Below are positions 10,774 to 22,620 of a stretch of 64,000 nucleotides of DNA, piece after piece. The stretch is from Gigantopelta aegis (Eukaryota; Mollusca; Gastropoda; Neomphalida; Peltospiridae). A program made the position numbers and the translations under genes. Location of the stretch: assembly GCF_016097555.1 (NCBI RefSeq), contig NC_054704.1, positions 43,753,630-43,817,629 on the forward strand, given 5' to 3'. The notes below the pieces were generated by a model. That model ran no database searches and had not been told where the DNA came from. It worked only from the letters and a program-made list of their open reading frames with translations. Every line of letters begins with the position of its first letter. The stretch's first letter is position 1.

Positions 10774-12030
10774 TGTCACGGGGATTCTATAATTCCCGTA
10801 ACTCAATAAAACACGATTATCAAAATATCTCTCCTAACTGTATATCTATTAGATCTCTCTGTAACAGGCTGTTAAACCCTAGTATGGCTCGTCTCTAGGT
10901 ATGATCAGAGATACGATCTTATATAAAGTATATATTAATATAGCACGTTAGTTCTCTAGAAACACAACAAAAACACAATACACTTTGGAATCTGTATTAA
11001 TCTACGCTGACAAATGTACAGCCGTAGTAGTTAATTAATAACAGCAATAATAACAACCCAGAACTGATCACTTAATAGTTAATCTCTAGGTGTCTAGTTA
11101 CACAATATGCGAATCACTTCACCGTTACACCACACGTGTGATAATTGAGAAACGCTTCCAGGAGAAGTTTATTAATAAAGGAATTACAACACCATTCCTA
11201 ACTGGTTAATTTTTAATTAACCCTTACTACTCGTTCAGTAACGTGTGATAATTTAGGAACGCTTCCAGGGGAACTTAATTAATAAAGGAATTACAGCTCT
11301 ATTCCTAACGGGTTAATTTTTAATTAACCCTAACTACTCATTCAGTAACCTTGTGACACAGAATTAATATTGGTACCTATCACAATAAAGACAATAACCT
11401 ACAGTTTACCTAGGTCGTCTAGGATGACTGGCTAAGCTTTATATTACCAAATACTCGTATAATGTTGGAACAAAAAGTCTACGATTTACTTCGTCAGATG
11501 ACCGAAGACACTGTCTAAAGAATATTGGTATAATACAGTATCAAAATATTAAAGTCACATCAATCACATCAAGGTTATACACAGAGCAGAAATAAAAATA
11601 TTTACCAAAGTCCAACGGACTACGTTCCCTGGGAGCCGTCCTTTTCGTTCTCCTAGATATCTCTAAATTCTAGCTATTTATTATAAATCAGAATACGCCT
11701 GGGGGTACAAGGCGGTACCTCACGTATCATCTCATATTCTACCTCTACTAGAGTCGGTATATTTCTCTCTGATCGTCAGTCTGGCTGTCGCCAACCGCGA
11801 GCAATCTCCTGGCCATAAACAGCACTACCGGAGATATTACGTAACTACTAGCCACATGGCCTCCGCACCTGGCTGGGTGTGTATTAGGCGTACCGATCGA
11901 GGACCGTCGCGCAGAAGTATTACGTAACAAGTTGCCCATATGGGCTTAAGTGCAATGAAACTGCACACGGCCCTCTAACACAATTAAAATCGCCACAGGC
12001 GAAACAAATTTAAGAGCATGTACCGTCACA
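10774..12030. mobile_element. Probable solo LTR of an LTR retrotransposon (fossil)
   Basis: The element begins TGTCACGG and ends CCGTCACA, i.e. TG...CA with short inverted termini. It is flanked by a 5-bp direct repeat ATCCC (10769-10773 and 12031-12035). It is 1257 bp, non-coding, with an internal near-duplicate segment (about 11130-11235 and 11240-11345). No internal retrotransposon region is present. It is inserted in LINE-B, hence younger than it. The family and orientation are not resolved. Confidence 0.7.
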
Positions 12031-13418
12031 ATCCCCATATATTATTAATTGTTTAGTTGTTAAGCCTGTTACAGATTGAAAGAGAGTTGTCCAATTAGAT
12101 CGTGATAGAAATAATCTTCTTATTCAAGTCAATTTCAGTGCTGTTGTAAAATTTACAACGTCTAACATTTAAATACCCCAAAACTGGTAACCTTGCATTA
12201 AAACTTCACATTTAATTTTATCTGGTTTATTTTGCCATATAAAATTAAAAATGATTTTGTTTATTTCTTTTAACAATTTTAGTGATGGATTTGGTAATGA
12301 AATTAATAAATGTGTTATTTTGGAAATAATAAGAGTTTTTACAACAATTCTGCCCATAACAGTAAGTTTTCTCGTTAACCACTGTTTTATCGTGTTTTTC
12401 ATTTCAAGTATTTTTGGTTCATTATTTTGCAAAATCGTTTCGTCCAAGTTAAGCGAAAATTTTACACCTAATAAAGTGAAGTGTTCTTCTCCCCATTGTA
12501 GCTTCCACTTTGCTGGATGGAAAACCTCCTTTGAAATTGGTTTTACTTCCTATCCATATAATTTTGAGACTTAGAATAGTTTATTTTCAAGCCAGAAACA
12601 TCTGCATATATATCTAATAGTTTTAATGTACTGTCCAGGGATTCAGGTGATCCATCTAAAATAAAGGTTGTATCACCTGCATATTGAGATATAATATAAC
12701 TTTTCCCATCTATATCTATACCTTTAACGTCTTTAGCGGATCACCTTGTCTACATCCTCTTTCTAGATTAAAACTCTGTGATAAAAATCCATTTTGTAAT
12801 ATTCTGGACAATGAGTTATTATAAAACGTTTTTATCCAATTTTTTATTGAAGATTTAAAGTAAAAGATATCTAAAGATTGTTCAATAAAACGCCAGGAGA
12901 CTGAATCAAAAGCTTTCTCAAAATCCACTAATACTAACATCCCTGGTATTTTATGGTATTCAGTATATTGCATTATATCATAAATTAATCGTATATTTTC
13001 ACCTATAAACCTGCCTTTAATAAAACCAGTTTGATCGTTTGCTATAATTTTATCTAATACTTTTTTTCAATCTATTCGCAATGGACCCAGAAGCAATTTT
13101 ATATATATACAATTTAGCAAAGTAATAGGTCGCCAATTTTTCAAAAACTGCTTTGGTTTATTGGCTTTTGGTATACAGGTAATGATTCCTAATTTTTGTG
13201 TACTAGACATTTCTTTTATACTATAGCTATAGTTAATAGACCTAATTGTAAAATGACCTAAATTTATCCAAAAAAACACCTTAAAGAATTCTGCCGTAAA
13301 ACCATCTGAGCCAGGACTTTTATCATTTTTCATAATGTTAAGAAATTCTAATGCTTCGTTGTAGTTATTTCCCCTTCTACTTCTTCTGCTTCTGTATCTG
13401 TTAATTTATTTACCTTAA

Positions 13419-13796
13419 AGGAGAGGACAGTTAAGGCATTTGGCCTGGTATGCATATTCAACGATATATAATGCACATTATTGCTTAATATCAACACGTA
13501 TAATCGTATATTTAATTAATAAAACGCTTAAATGTGACGGCTATTATATATAACGGGCGCAGCCATTTTGTACCATCTCAGTGAATACGCCCTCTGGCGA
13601 GCTGGTGGTTACGTAATACTTAACGCGTAACGTCAGGAATTTGCCTTAGAACTAGAAAAACACAATCTACCTGGTTTTTGCGGGATGATAAATATTCATA
13701 CATTGCAATGTTCTGTAATAATACACATCCCAGTAAGCCAGCAATAAATATATCCAGCACTATATATAAGGGGCGCTTTTTGAATACAACTTTTCA
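13419..13796. mobile_element. TTAA-flanked MITE inserted in LINE-B
   Basis: The element starts AGGAGAGGACAGTTAAGGCA and is flanked by TTAA at 13415 and 13797. Its first ~370 bp match the left end of the 1.2-kb element at 57331-58528, so this is an internally shortened relative. LINE-B coding continues on both sides. Confidence 0.85.
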
Positions 13797-15066
13797 TTAA
13801 AAAAAATTAGTTTCCTCTAAAATTTTATTTTGTTCAGTTACTATGCTGCCGTCATCAAATTCTATTCTGGAAATAAGTTTACTATGATAATTTCTGGATC
13901 CCAAACTTCAAAAATATCTAGTGTGTTTCTCCCCTTCTTCTAACCATTTTGCCCTAGATCTAATGAAATTACCTTTTAACTTATTCCTACGCATTTCTAT
14001 TAATTCATTACGTTTTGCTTCTAATAAATCTGAAGTTATATTATTTTCATCTTCTTCGAGTATATTGATTTCCTCACAAATTTTTGTTTTTAATATATTT
14101 TCGGTTTTTTTCTTAAATGAGGAATATGAGATAGTTTTCCCCAAATTTCCATTAATAAAACTTCTAGAAAAAGTTTATCGTTAATTGTAAACAGGATATT
14201 TTCATTAGGAATTTGACCTAGTTTTTCTATGTTATATACAGGAATTGAGTATTGACATTTAAAATTTTCAATTATCTCTTTAATGGAGTTGACGTATGTT
14301 TTATCCTTAGGTAAGGAGTTATTAAATTTCCACATCCCCTTACCTCTTTTACTATGATGTACCTTTAAATAAAGTATCACTCCGGAATGGTCAGATCTAT
14401 AACTGCTCTCAATCGATATTTTATTTACAAGTGATATTAAATTTTCTGATAGGAGAAAAAAAATCTAATCTAGCTTGTTTTATAGGATTTGTTTTAGTCC
14501 ACGTATATTTTTTTAATTCGGGTAAAATTCACGAAATGGATCTACGAAACTAAATTTCTCAAAGTTTTCTAAAATTAGATCTCTAGCTTTAGGATTATTA
14601 ATATGTAAGTATTTTTTTGTTTCTAAATCAGGGTTAAGTACTAAGTTGAAGTCACCACATATAACATATTTTTCATTTTCAAATTCTTCTATTGAGTTAA
14701 AAATGTTCTCATAAAATTGTGGTTTATCCCCATTCGGTCCGTAAATATTAACCAGTGTAATCTTCTCCCCTTCTATTGTTATATCAAGAATTATATAATT
14801 ACCCGAATTATCAGTTTTTATTTTATGCAGTTTATATTTGAAATTATTGTTGAATAGTATTGCTACACCCCGTGAATTACTAGAGTGTGAATTGAATAAA
14901 CATGTATACCCCCACTGTGCTTGAATATAGGGTTCTAATTCATGTGTGAAATGTGTATCTTGTAGACAATATATGTTAATATTTTAAAAAAATTCAGATA
15001 GTTTAATACATCCTTTCTTTTTTCTGGATCACCCAATCCCTGGCATTTAACTGTTAAAATTATCAT

Positions 15067-16390
15067 ATATTCCACAAAGGTTAATATAAACGGTCACTGT
15101 TACATAAAATTGCAGTTTGGAAATAAAAGTAAGAGAAAGTATGATTCTAATTAATTTATTTTTTTAGAAAAAATAGAGAGACTGAATTAGTGTATAAAAT
15201 ATGCACTGTTGTCTCCCTGTGTCAAAATGAAAAGCACGGAACAATTTTTAAAACGCAGACATCTTTTCTTTAAACTGATTTAAATGTTGGGGGTGGGGGG
15301 GGGGGGGGGGGGGGGGGGGGGGGGCGCAAAGCAGCTTTAGGCTTTCTTACGTTATTAATGTCATTAATGAGATAACAGTAGTGGTGGTAATAGTAGTAGT
15401 TGAAGTAGTAATAATAATAGCAGCAGTAGCCGCAGCAGCAGCTGTAGTAGTAGTGGTAGTAGTAGTAGTATCAATGATGATGATAAAAGCAATAATAACA
15501 GCAGTAATAGTAAAATCAGTAATAATAATAATATCCAAACCATCACTTAAATTAAATTAAATTAATACCATACTACTGCTATAAATAATTTGTCCACTAT
15601 GACAGTCACCATTATTTAAATCAGTACAATACACAAATAATCAATGAGTAGATAACTAAGAAGAAACATAAATACAAAAATGAACAGATAAACAGAACAA
15701 TCAATCAATAAATCAATCAATTAATCAATTATCTCATTAATTACTTAGGTATCAAACATGTTTTTTTTTATATAATAATAGTTATAGTAATAATAGTAAT
15801 AATTATAATAATTATACTATTTAATGAAAACAAATTAATAATTAAAAAAGTAATAAAATAAAATAAAATATAAAAAGGCGAGTAGTGAAGAATTTTTTTT
15901 TTTTTTATAAGGCGCAACATTCGATAAATGTTTTGAGATGAATAAGTAAATAGATTAAACCAAAATAATAATTTTAAAAATCCATAATAATTAAGAAAGG
16001 AAAAGGAAAGGAAAAAACCCAACCAAAAAACCCCAAACAAACAAACAAACAAACAAAAAAACAACTAAACTAAACCACCACAATTTTTTTATAAAATAAT
16101 AATAATATTAAAAAGAGCCCAGTATTTTCACCGTAGAAATAGCTATATAGTAAATACAACGTATAGTATATGATCACCGTTTGAGCTGTTATACCTCATA
16201 CATACATACATACATACATACATGTACACACATACATACGTACACACATACGCACGCATACATACATACATTCATACATATTCACATATATACATCTATA
16301 CTAATTTACTGTACATAGACCTGTTTGTGCTGCAGTGCACTGGACATATCATTAAGAAAAAACTATGACAGCAAAATACTATGAATTATT
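15067..16390. other. AT-rich spacer with simple repeats
   Basis: No gene is seen. The stretch holds a ~30-base poly(dG) tract (15294-15324), an imperfect AGT/AGC trinucleotide tract (15370-15540), AAAC and AAT runs, and an ACAT tetranucleotide microsatellite (16196-16290). Confidence 0.6.
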
Positions 16391-17060
16391 AGAAAATTAT
16401 ACATATCTATGGTTTATCAAACAAGTCATTTTTTTCTGGCCGTTCTTCACGGCAAACACACTACCATTAAAAAACCAAGTGTCCGTAACGTGCTCACTCG
16501 ATATGAGTCTGTTCATCAATAACACATTTAAACGCGTGACATCGTCCGATAGCCTGACTTTCAGTTTTTCTCTCATTGTCTTGCGTAATCGTATCACTTT
16601 CAGCTTGGTGTCCGAGTAGAAAAATTTCACAATCACGGGTCGTGGCTGTGTCTTGTCGTGTCCTGGTAGCCTGTGAATTGCCTGGATGTCATTTGGATCA
16701 ATGTCCTCGCCAACGCTTTTTAACATGTCAACAAATCTGTCCAAGACATTTTTCCCTTTTTCCTCTGGCATATCAAAGATCTTTATGTTTCGTTTTCGAA
16801 AATATTGCTCGTTTCGGTTGGCCATTGGTATTGCTGTGTTGTTTGTATTGGTACATGCCTCCAAACATTCATTCATGTCTTTCATTTTAAATTTATAATC
16901 ATTCAGTTCACTTTGTAGTTTATTTTTCTCGTTTGATAATGTTTCTATTTTATTCTCACATTTTTCAATTTCTTTTTACATATCTCAATTTTCAGTTTTT
17001 CCGCAGTCTTATTCAAAACTTTATCAACAGCGTTCTGTACCATAGTTGATTTTTTTAATA
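16390..17060 (-). mobile_element. LINE ORF1 fragment (L1-ORF1-like)
   Basis: The minus-strand frame 16397-16885 (162 codons) has a coiled-coil-like stretch upstream (KNKLQSELNDYKFKMKD). An RRM-like block follows (FRKRNIKIFDMPEEKGKN, then IQAIHRLPG and RPVIVKFFY), then a C-terminal domain with KVRLSDDVT. This is the layout of L1-type ORF1 RNA-binding proteins. The frame shifts near 16945-16990, where the coiled coil continues in another frame. The right edge near 17060 joins the block shared with 18890. Confidence 0.7.
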
Positions 17061-17765
17061 TATATATTTTTTTTAAACGCCCTTTGTCATTGACTGAGCT
17101 GACGGACATTTGAAAACCTAGCCCTAGAGGTTTGTGAAAGATAATTTTATGTATGAACATCGTCTGTCAAGGTAAGGAATATGTAGGACTAAAATTTATA
17201 ACTGAGGTCATAAAAATGTGTGACCCATAATTTGGATGAGGCCTACTTTGATCTTGAAACACATGCCAAATGGCTATCGAACCTTCCATTTCTCGTTCCA
17301 ATTGTGATTTTAGTCAATAATACACTTTGTGGAATCACGGCACTCGCCTCTCCCACCCCCCTCCCAGAGTGGCACAAATACTTCATTTCTACAGGAAGCG
17401 GTGTTGATAAATGTAAATTTAAAACGTATGTTATTTTACTTTTGTGTAATCATATTCATGTACTTACCTTTGTTTGACATCCAGTAGCCGATGTATAATA
17501 TGCTGGGGTGTCGATACGATATGGTCATCCATGAAAGACAGAGATTTTAAATTTTAGTAAAATATAACAGACAATTATTTTCGTTGTTGATTAATAATAC
17601 ACATCTGTTATACATTCCAGATTGTATTTATGTTTTATTAATATACTGACCAACATTTCTACAAATTGCACATAAAAGTAGCCCTTTTAAAAATATTTCA
17701 AAAGCACTTTTTTTTTGCTTTTTACTTCAAGCCAAACTGAAGTAATTGATAAAAATTCTTAAAAT
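17060..17765 (+). repeat. Duplicate of the glycosyltransferase locus with the gene deleted
   Basis: 17065-17500 is nearly identical to 18905-19345 (CTGACGGACATTTGAAAACC, ATTTGGATGAGGCC, CTTACCTTTGTTTGAC). It then jumps directly to the last codons and 3' flank of the gene (17512 onward matches 20564 onward). About 1.2 kb, covering the acceptor site and nearly the whole coding region, is missing. Confidence 0.8.
17512..17557 (+). pseudogene. Relic of the GT32-like glycosyltransferase, last 15 codons
   Basis: CGATACGATATGG, CATGAAAGACAGAGA and TTTAAATTTTAG match the end of the gene at 20564-20609 (peptide ...PSMKDRHFKF). It is a remnant left by the deletion above, the third copy of this gene in the window. 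Confidence 0.8.
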
Positions 17766-18045
17766 GGAGGCCGGTACGAGACTTAGATTGCCCGTCTCTC
17801 TCCCCTATCTTGACTCGTATCTATCCAGCTGTGTCTGTTATCGGCAGAAGGCTTGCTTCAAGGAAGAATAACAGATACTAGCGATCCGTATGTCCCACCT
17901 TTTAAGATAAAATCAAGTCATGTAATGTTGCTATAATAATATGCATTGTTACGCATAATGATTACACTGTTACCAGAACTGCAGTTAATGAATGACGTGC
18001 TAATTTATCTACCTGGCTTCGTTCTGTGGTGAAATGTTAGGAAAG
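17766..18045 (+). repeat. REP-X copy with a LINE-C remnant
   Basis: This starts GGCCGGTACGAGACTTAGAT and runs through TACTAGCGATCCGTATGTCC. It then passes directly into GAATGACGTGCTAATTTATC, which at 6750-6800 belongs to LINE-C. The ~1.1-kb LINE-C body seen at 5598-6746 is absent. Confidence 0.65.
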
Positions 18046-18340
18046 ATAATAAGTTAAAGTTGTTTCTGTTTAACGACATCACTAGATCACATTGATTTAT
18101 TATTAGCCATCGGCTATTGGATATCAAACATTTGATAATTTGACTCGTAGTCCTTAGAAAAAACCCGCTACATTTTTCCACTCGCAGCAAGGAATCTTTT
18201 ATGTGCACCTTTTCTCAGATAGGACAGCACATACCACGGCCTTTGATATACCATGTGTGGAGCACTGTCTGGAACGAGAAATAACCCAATGGGCTCACAG
18301 AAAGGGAGTGAGCACTTTACCGCTGGGCTCGCCCCGTTCC
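18046..18340 (-). mobile_element. SINE-A
   Basis: A minus-strand copy with the usual order of segments (GAGCCCAGCGGTAAAG head, CATTGGGTTATTTCTCGTTC, AAAAGATTCC, CGGGTTTTTTC, tail). It is orthologous in position to the copies at 6826 and 22621, a shared marker of the three large blocks. Confidence 0.8.
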
Positions 18341-18471
18341 CCCCCCTACCCCCCCCCCCATGATGATTTTAAACAACTTGCTAGAGGATCCTGTATGATA
18401 AAAAAATAATACTTATAAGTCCGAAACCATTTCACTTGATAGTTACTTGGGGGGGGGGGGGGGGGGCGGGA

Positions 18472-18590
18472 TGAAGACCAGTGGTAAAGCTCTCGCTTGA
18501 TGCGCGGTCGGTTTGGGATCGATTCTCATCGCTGGCCCATTGGGCTATTTCTCGTTCCAGCCAGTGCACCATGACTGGTATAGCAAAGCC
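18472..18590 (+). mobile_element. SINE-A, 3'-truncated
   Basis: The head is GACCAGTGGTAAAGCTCTCG (A box), GGTTTGGGATCGATTC (B-box-like), then CCCATTGGGCTATTTCTCGT. It stops near 18590 and joins the tRNA 3'-flank block, where blocks 1 and 3 have the tRNA-Asn gene. Confidence 0.75.
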
Positions 18591-18596
18591 ATGAGC

Positions 18597-19447
18597 AATT
18601 AATTTATATTATGAAAATACACACTATTCAAACATAGCAGCCAGTAGTTTTTGGGTAGTCTCTTTTTTTCTTCCTTTCTTCGCCTACCCCCCCCCCCCCC
18701 CCCCCATCCCCTCATTAATTCCAGTTTGGCTTCACATAAAATGAAAAGTTAATTTTTTTTGCGTAAATACAAAATATATTGTTCCGATTTTATTAATTGT
18801 GGCTGTTGTAATAAAGTTTCAACATATCTTGTTTATTGTTTTTTTTTTTTTAAACCGCCCTCAACATATCTTTTTAATTGTTTTTAGTATTGATTTTTTT
18901 TTTTAACGCCCTTTGTCATTGACTAAGCTGACGGACATTTGAAAACCTAGCCATAGAGGTTTGTGAAAGATAATTTTATGTATGAACATTGTCCGTCAAG
19001 GTAAGGAATATGTAGGACTAAAATTTAGAACTGAGGTCATAAAAATGTGTGACCCATAATTTGAATGAGGCCTTCTTTGATCTTGAAACACATGCCAAAT
19101 GGCTATTCAACCTTCCATTTCTCTTTCCAATTGTAATTTTAGTCAATAGTAGGCCCCCCCCCCCCCCCCCCCCCCCCCCGCCCTCCCCACCCCACCCAGA
19201 GTGGCACAAATACAATCATGTTCATTTCTACATGAAGCGGTGTTGATAAATGTGAATTTAAAACGTATGTTATTTGACTTTCGTATAAACATATTCATGT
19301 ACTTACCTTTGTTTGACGCTCAGTAGTCGATGTATATTGTGCTGGGGTGTCGTTAAACATTCATTAATTCTTTTGCTTTCGTATATGGATTATGTTTCTA
19401 AAACTCACTTTAATTGTGGTTTTTTCCTTTTCTTTTCTTCTGAAAAT
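18597..19447 (+). repeat. Upstream region of the intact glycosyltransferase
   Basis: The tRNA 3'-flank block (18597-18860) is followed by the segment shared with 17065-17500. Poly(dC) and poly(dT) tracts are present (18688, 18839, 19153). 19410-19449 is a strong polypyrimidine tract ending AAAATAG, conserved at 45191-45228, and looks like a 3' splice site for a 5'-UTR intron whose first exon I cannot place. Confidence 0.55.
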
Positions 19448-19469
19448 AGAACTCCTCATCTGAGTTGGT

Positions 19470-20609
19470 ATGAGAAGAAAATGGCTGCATGTTCTAACAA
19501 GTGGTGTTGTGATTTTCATTTGCTTTTGGCTATACTCAGCACAAATGAAGCCTTGTCGGATGGTAATTGTCTCCCCTTTTCAGGAGCAGGCGTCACATGA
19601 CGAGAAACGTCTACACGCACCAGCTAATCATCTGCAAATAAGAACTAATTCTAACAAGACCAATTTGATAGACATGGAGGAAAATAAGATAATTTGTTTG
19701 GAACCAAACATCTGTAAAGAAGACCCAACCCATGAAGTTTATAAATACATCAGGACTGATTCTTTTAACAGAATGCTGCAAGGGCGCATAGACGTGACTC
19801 ATAACATCACCCATGATACCAACGTCATACCAAATATCGTCCACTTTACATGGTATGGGAGTAAGAGGAAAAATATTTTCCGCTTCCACCACCTGATATC
19901 TGTTTTGTCTGCTCACAGATTTATTAAACCATCGGTGATATATTTCTGGTGCGAATCGGTCCCCGAGGGAGATTACTTCAAAGAAGCAAGGACCAAGGTT
20001 CCAGAACTGAAACTGGTGTACAGACTTCCGCCGACTGAGATTTACGGACAGAGAGTGGCTGTTGCCGAACACGTCACTGATGTCGTCAGACTGGAGGCTT
20101 TGATGGAGTATGGCGGCATCTACTTCGACCTAGACGCCGTGGCCGTGAAGTCTCCGGACGACTTGTTACACTACGAAACAGTAATGGGGTGGGAATCACC
20201 GTCTGGGCTGTGCAACGGGATCATACTGTCTTCCCCGTGGGCGAATTTCCTCAAGATCTGGCACAGAGAGTATTACAGCTTCCAGGATAGATTCTGGTCC
20301 TACCATTCTGTGCGTCTTCCCGCTGAACTGACGAAGAGATACCCCGGTCTTATCCACACGGAAACGGCTTCTATTAACAGGCCCAACTGGTCTCCCCAGG
20401 AACTAGCGATGCTGTACAAGGAAGGTAACATTTACGACTTCAAAACGAAGAATTATTTTGTACATCTTTGGTTCAGACAACATGGCGTGGATCACAACCC
20501 ACGTGACATCCGCACGTGGAATACAACGGTTGGTGCTCTTTTCCGCCATGTCTACTACGGGGACGATACGATATGGCCGTCCATGAAAGACAGACATTTT
20601 AAATTTTAG
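19470..20609 (+). CDS. GT32-like type II membrane glycosyltransferase
   Basis: This 379-residue single-exon coding region encodes a probable Golgi glycosyltransferase. Residues 1-8 are short and basic (MRRKW), and residues ~7-23 form a hydrophobic signal anchor (VLTSGVVIFICFWLY), the type II topology of Golgi enzymes. A variable stem follows to ~120. The catalytic domain starts IPNIVHFTWYG. The hallmark is GGIYFDLDAVAV (residues ~215-226), containing the DxD motif that binds the metal-nucleotide sugar. FxVLSAHRFIKPSVIYFWCE and CNGIILSSPWANFL also fit the DxD sugar-binding (Gly_transf_sug) family that includes alpha-1,4-galactosyl- and GlcNAc-transferases. The start follows a conserved splice-acceptor-like tract ending at 19449. 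The donor and acceptor sugars are unknown. The frame is fully open. The gene ends KDRHFKF. Confidence 0.85.
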   Translation: MRRKWLHVLTSGVVIFICFWLYSAQMKPCRMVIVSPFQEQASHDEKRLHAPANHLQIRTNSNKTNLIDMEENKIICLEPNICKEDPTHEVYKYIRTDSFNRMLQGRIDVTHNITHDTNVIPNIVHFTWYGSKRKNIFRFHHLISVLSAHRFIKPSVIYFWCESVPEGDYFKEARTKVPELKLVYRLPPTEIYGQRVAVAEHVTDVVRLEALMEYGGIYFDLDAVAVKSPDDLLHYETVMGWESPSGLCNGIILSSPWANFLKIWHREYYSFQDRFWSYHSVRLPAELTKRYPGLIHTETASINRPNWSPQELAMLYKEGNIYDFKTKNYFVHLWFRQHGVDHNPRDIRTWNTTVGALFRHVYYGDDTIWPSMKDRHFKF

Positions 20610-20819
20610 TAAAATATGACACAATTATTTTTGTTGTTTATTAATAATACACATAATATCATACATTCCAAATTTTATTTATCTTTTATTTATATACTGA
20701 CCAACATGTCTACAAAGTGCACATAAAAGTAGCCCATTTTTTGGGGTTATTTCCAAAGCACCTTTTCTTCGTTTTTTGCATCAAGGCAAACTGATATAAT
20801 TGATAAAAACACTTATAAC

Positions 20820-20964
20820 TGAGGCCGGTACAAGACTCAGATTGCTTGTTTCTCTACCCTATCTAGACTCTTATCTATCCAGCTGTTTTCTGATACCAGC
20901 GATCCGTATGTCCAATCTTTTAAGATAAAATCAAGTTACGTAATGTTGCTATATGCATTGTTAC
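20820..20964 (+). repeat. REP-X copy
   Basis: This starts GGCCGGTACAAGACTCAGAT, is shortened in the middle, then has ACCAGCGATCCGTATGTCCA and GTAATGTTGCTATATGCATT. It closes the 3' side of the intact glycosyltransferase block. Confidence 0.6.
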
Positions 20965-21022
20965 AGTAGCCCATGAAGTGGCGACAGCGGGTTTCCTCCC
21001 TCAATATCTGTGTGGCCCTTAA
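20965..21022 (+). mobile_element. SINE tail fragment interrupted by a MITE
   Basis: AGTAGCCCATGAAGTGGCGA, CAGCGGGTTTCCT and TGTGTGGCCCTTAA match the SINE-A/B body (compare 55880-55935). The match stops exactly at the SINE's own TTAA, where the MITE at 21023 begins. Confidence 0.7.
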
Positions 21023-22129
21023 AGGGACAGTCAACTCAAACAAGAGCCTTATGTGTTGGAAAGATGCATACCCGGACCACCAAAATATACTGACACTTTA
21101 ACAAATGAAACACGAATAATTTAGAGTTAATAAAACCCCATGATTATTCCTGCTAACTGAGGGCAGCCATTTTGTTTCGTTTATGCGACGTCTGGTGGTA
21201 TAGCTTGGGGGGGGGGGGGGGGGGGGGGGGCGAAGTGACGTCAGCTCCGTCCAACTCTTCTATGCACATTGTAAACAAACGCTCTAATTTACGACAAGGC
21301 GCTTCGCTTTCATCAACCTGACTTCTAAAACAACATAAAATTACTTCATAGTATAATAAACTATTTAACTAAATATATTTCAATTTGCATCAATAGAACG
21401 AAATGGACTTATAGTATTGTTCTCATTTTAAAAAATCCAAAGAAAAAATGTATATTAATAGTGCCTATTGGTAGGGTACGTTCGAGCAAAAACGACCACT
21501 CACGTGATAATTTTCTTTCCTTTGGGACTACGTAATTGGTCAGTTTTGTGATTTTAGATGGGAAAGTCTACTTGATCAAGGGTTTTACAGAATTACTTAC
21601 AGTAATAAAGCAAGACGGCTGGTAATGTTCATTACGATTTGAGGGGTGTCCGCGCGGTTATCACACAATACCCTGTGATCTTAATAAAAAAAGGCACGTC
21701 CTTTTAGTGTGTCTAGAGACATTGTCTGGGGGCCGTCTAACTATACACCTGTCAATCAGGAACCACAGGTACAGGACACAGAAAGAAAAGACCAAGTTAG
21801 AAAGAAAACACTCCGATTATTATTTCAGTACGTGGGTTAATTTATGTACAAAACATAATACAGTTATTTCAACACTTTGACACTGGTGGTTTATTTTGTA
21901 TTGAAAAATAATATATACTTGTTGCTGGCTTACTGGGATGGATATTATTACAGAACATTGTGATGCATTCGCAAAAAATCAGGTATGTTTTGTTTCTTCA
22001 TTTCGAAGACTAATTCCTGACGTGACACGTTAGGTATTACGTAACCACCAGCTCGCCAGAGGGCGTATTCACTGGGATGGTACAAAATGGCTGCGCCCGT
22101 TATATATAATAGCCGTCACATTTAACCGT
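21023..22129 (-). mobile_element. 1.1-kb TTAA MITE, reverse copy
   Basis: This is the reverse complement of 57331-58528 over most of its length: AGGGACAGTCAACTCAAAC at the left end, GGGCGTATTCACTGGGATGG near 22065. It has a ~24-base poly(dG) tract at 21207. The far end is cut at about 22129, where a foldback-element fragment follows. No coding region is seen. It is inserted at a TTAA inside a SINE. Confidence 0.8.
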
Positions 22130-22131
22130 TT

Positions 22132-22258
22132 GTTTTCAAATTATTTTCAAATCACTGGCATGATTCTGCAAGTAAGGTTTTGATTGTTGGACATGAGCTC
22201 CAACTGGCTGCTGTTAGATCCACATGCAATAGTGGAGCTAATTTAAATTAGATTGACT
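22132..22258 (+). repeat. Arm fragment of the 1-1016 foldback element
   Basis: CAAATTATTTTCAAATCACT, CTGCAAGTAAGGTTTTGATT and CCAACTGGCTGCTGTTAGAT match about 305-430 of the window with few changes. Confidence 0.75.
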
Positions 22259-22356
22259 GAAAATAAAATATGTTGAGTGTGTCCTTCCTACCTTCCATTT
22301 TTTTTTTGCTTTTTACATCAGGCCAAACTAAAATAATTGAGAAAAAACACTTAAAA

Positions 22357-22620
22357 TGGAGGCCGGTACGAGACTTAGATCTTGACTCGTATCTATCCAG
22401 CTGTGTCTGTTATCGGCAGAAGGCTTGCTTCAAGGAAGAATAACAGTTTCAGGATACTAGCGATCCGTATGTCTCACCTTTTTAAGATAAAATCAAGTTA
22501 TGTAATGTTGCTATCATAATATGCATTGTTACGCCTAATGAGTACACTGTTACCAAACTGCAATTAATAAATAACGTGCTAATTTGTCTACCTGGCTTTC
22601 TTCTGTGGCGAAATGTTAGG
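22357..22620 (+). repeat. REP-X copy with a LINE-C remnant
   Basis: GGCCGGTACGAGACTTAGAT, a slightly shortened middle, CTAGCGATCCGTATGTCTCA, then CGTGCTAATTTGTCTACCTG. It has the same structure as 17766-18045 and forms the left edge of the third large block. Confidence 0.65.

Larger units (their letters stand above)
9766..15066 (-). mobile_element. LINE-B: near full-length ORF2 of an L1/Tx1-type LINE, split by two insertions
   Basis: Reading leftwards, ORF2 starts near 15066 (MIILTVKCQGLG), with endonuclease motifs around 14900-14400. A linker (14090-14380, 13908-14144) follows, then finger motifs NWRPITLL (13067-13333), palm motifs FEKAFDSVSW and RGCRQGDP (12716-12973), a post-RT region (12169-12447) and the C-terminal domain (9766-10671). 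Removing the LTR (10774-12030) and MITE (13419-13796) leaves about 3.7 kb, a normal ORF2 length. Several frameshifts make it inactive. It sits in the ~8-kb insertion that separates the tRNA flank from the glycosyltransferase relic of block 1. Confidence 0.85.

Noticed and set aside
15347-15546. Low-complexity open frames rich in Thr, Ile or Leu
   Set aside because: They come from an imperfect trinucleotide repeat and have no protein-like features.
19611-20072. 153-codon minus-strand frame inside the glycosyltransferase
   Set aside because: It is the shadow of the real coding strand, whose DxD motif and membrane anchor are clear.
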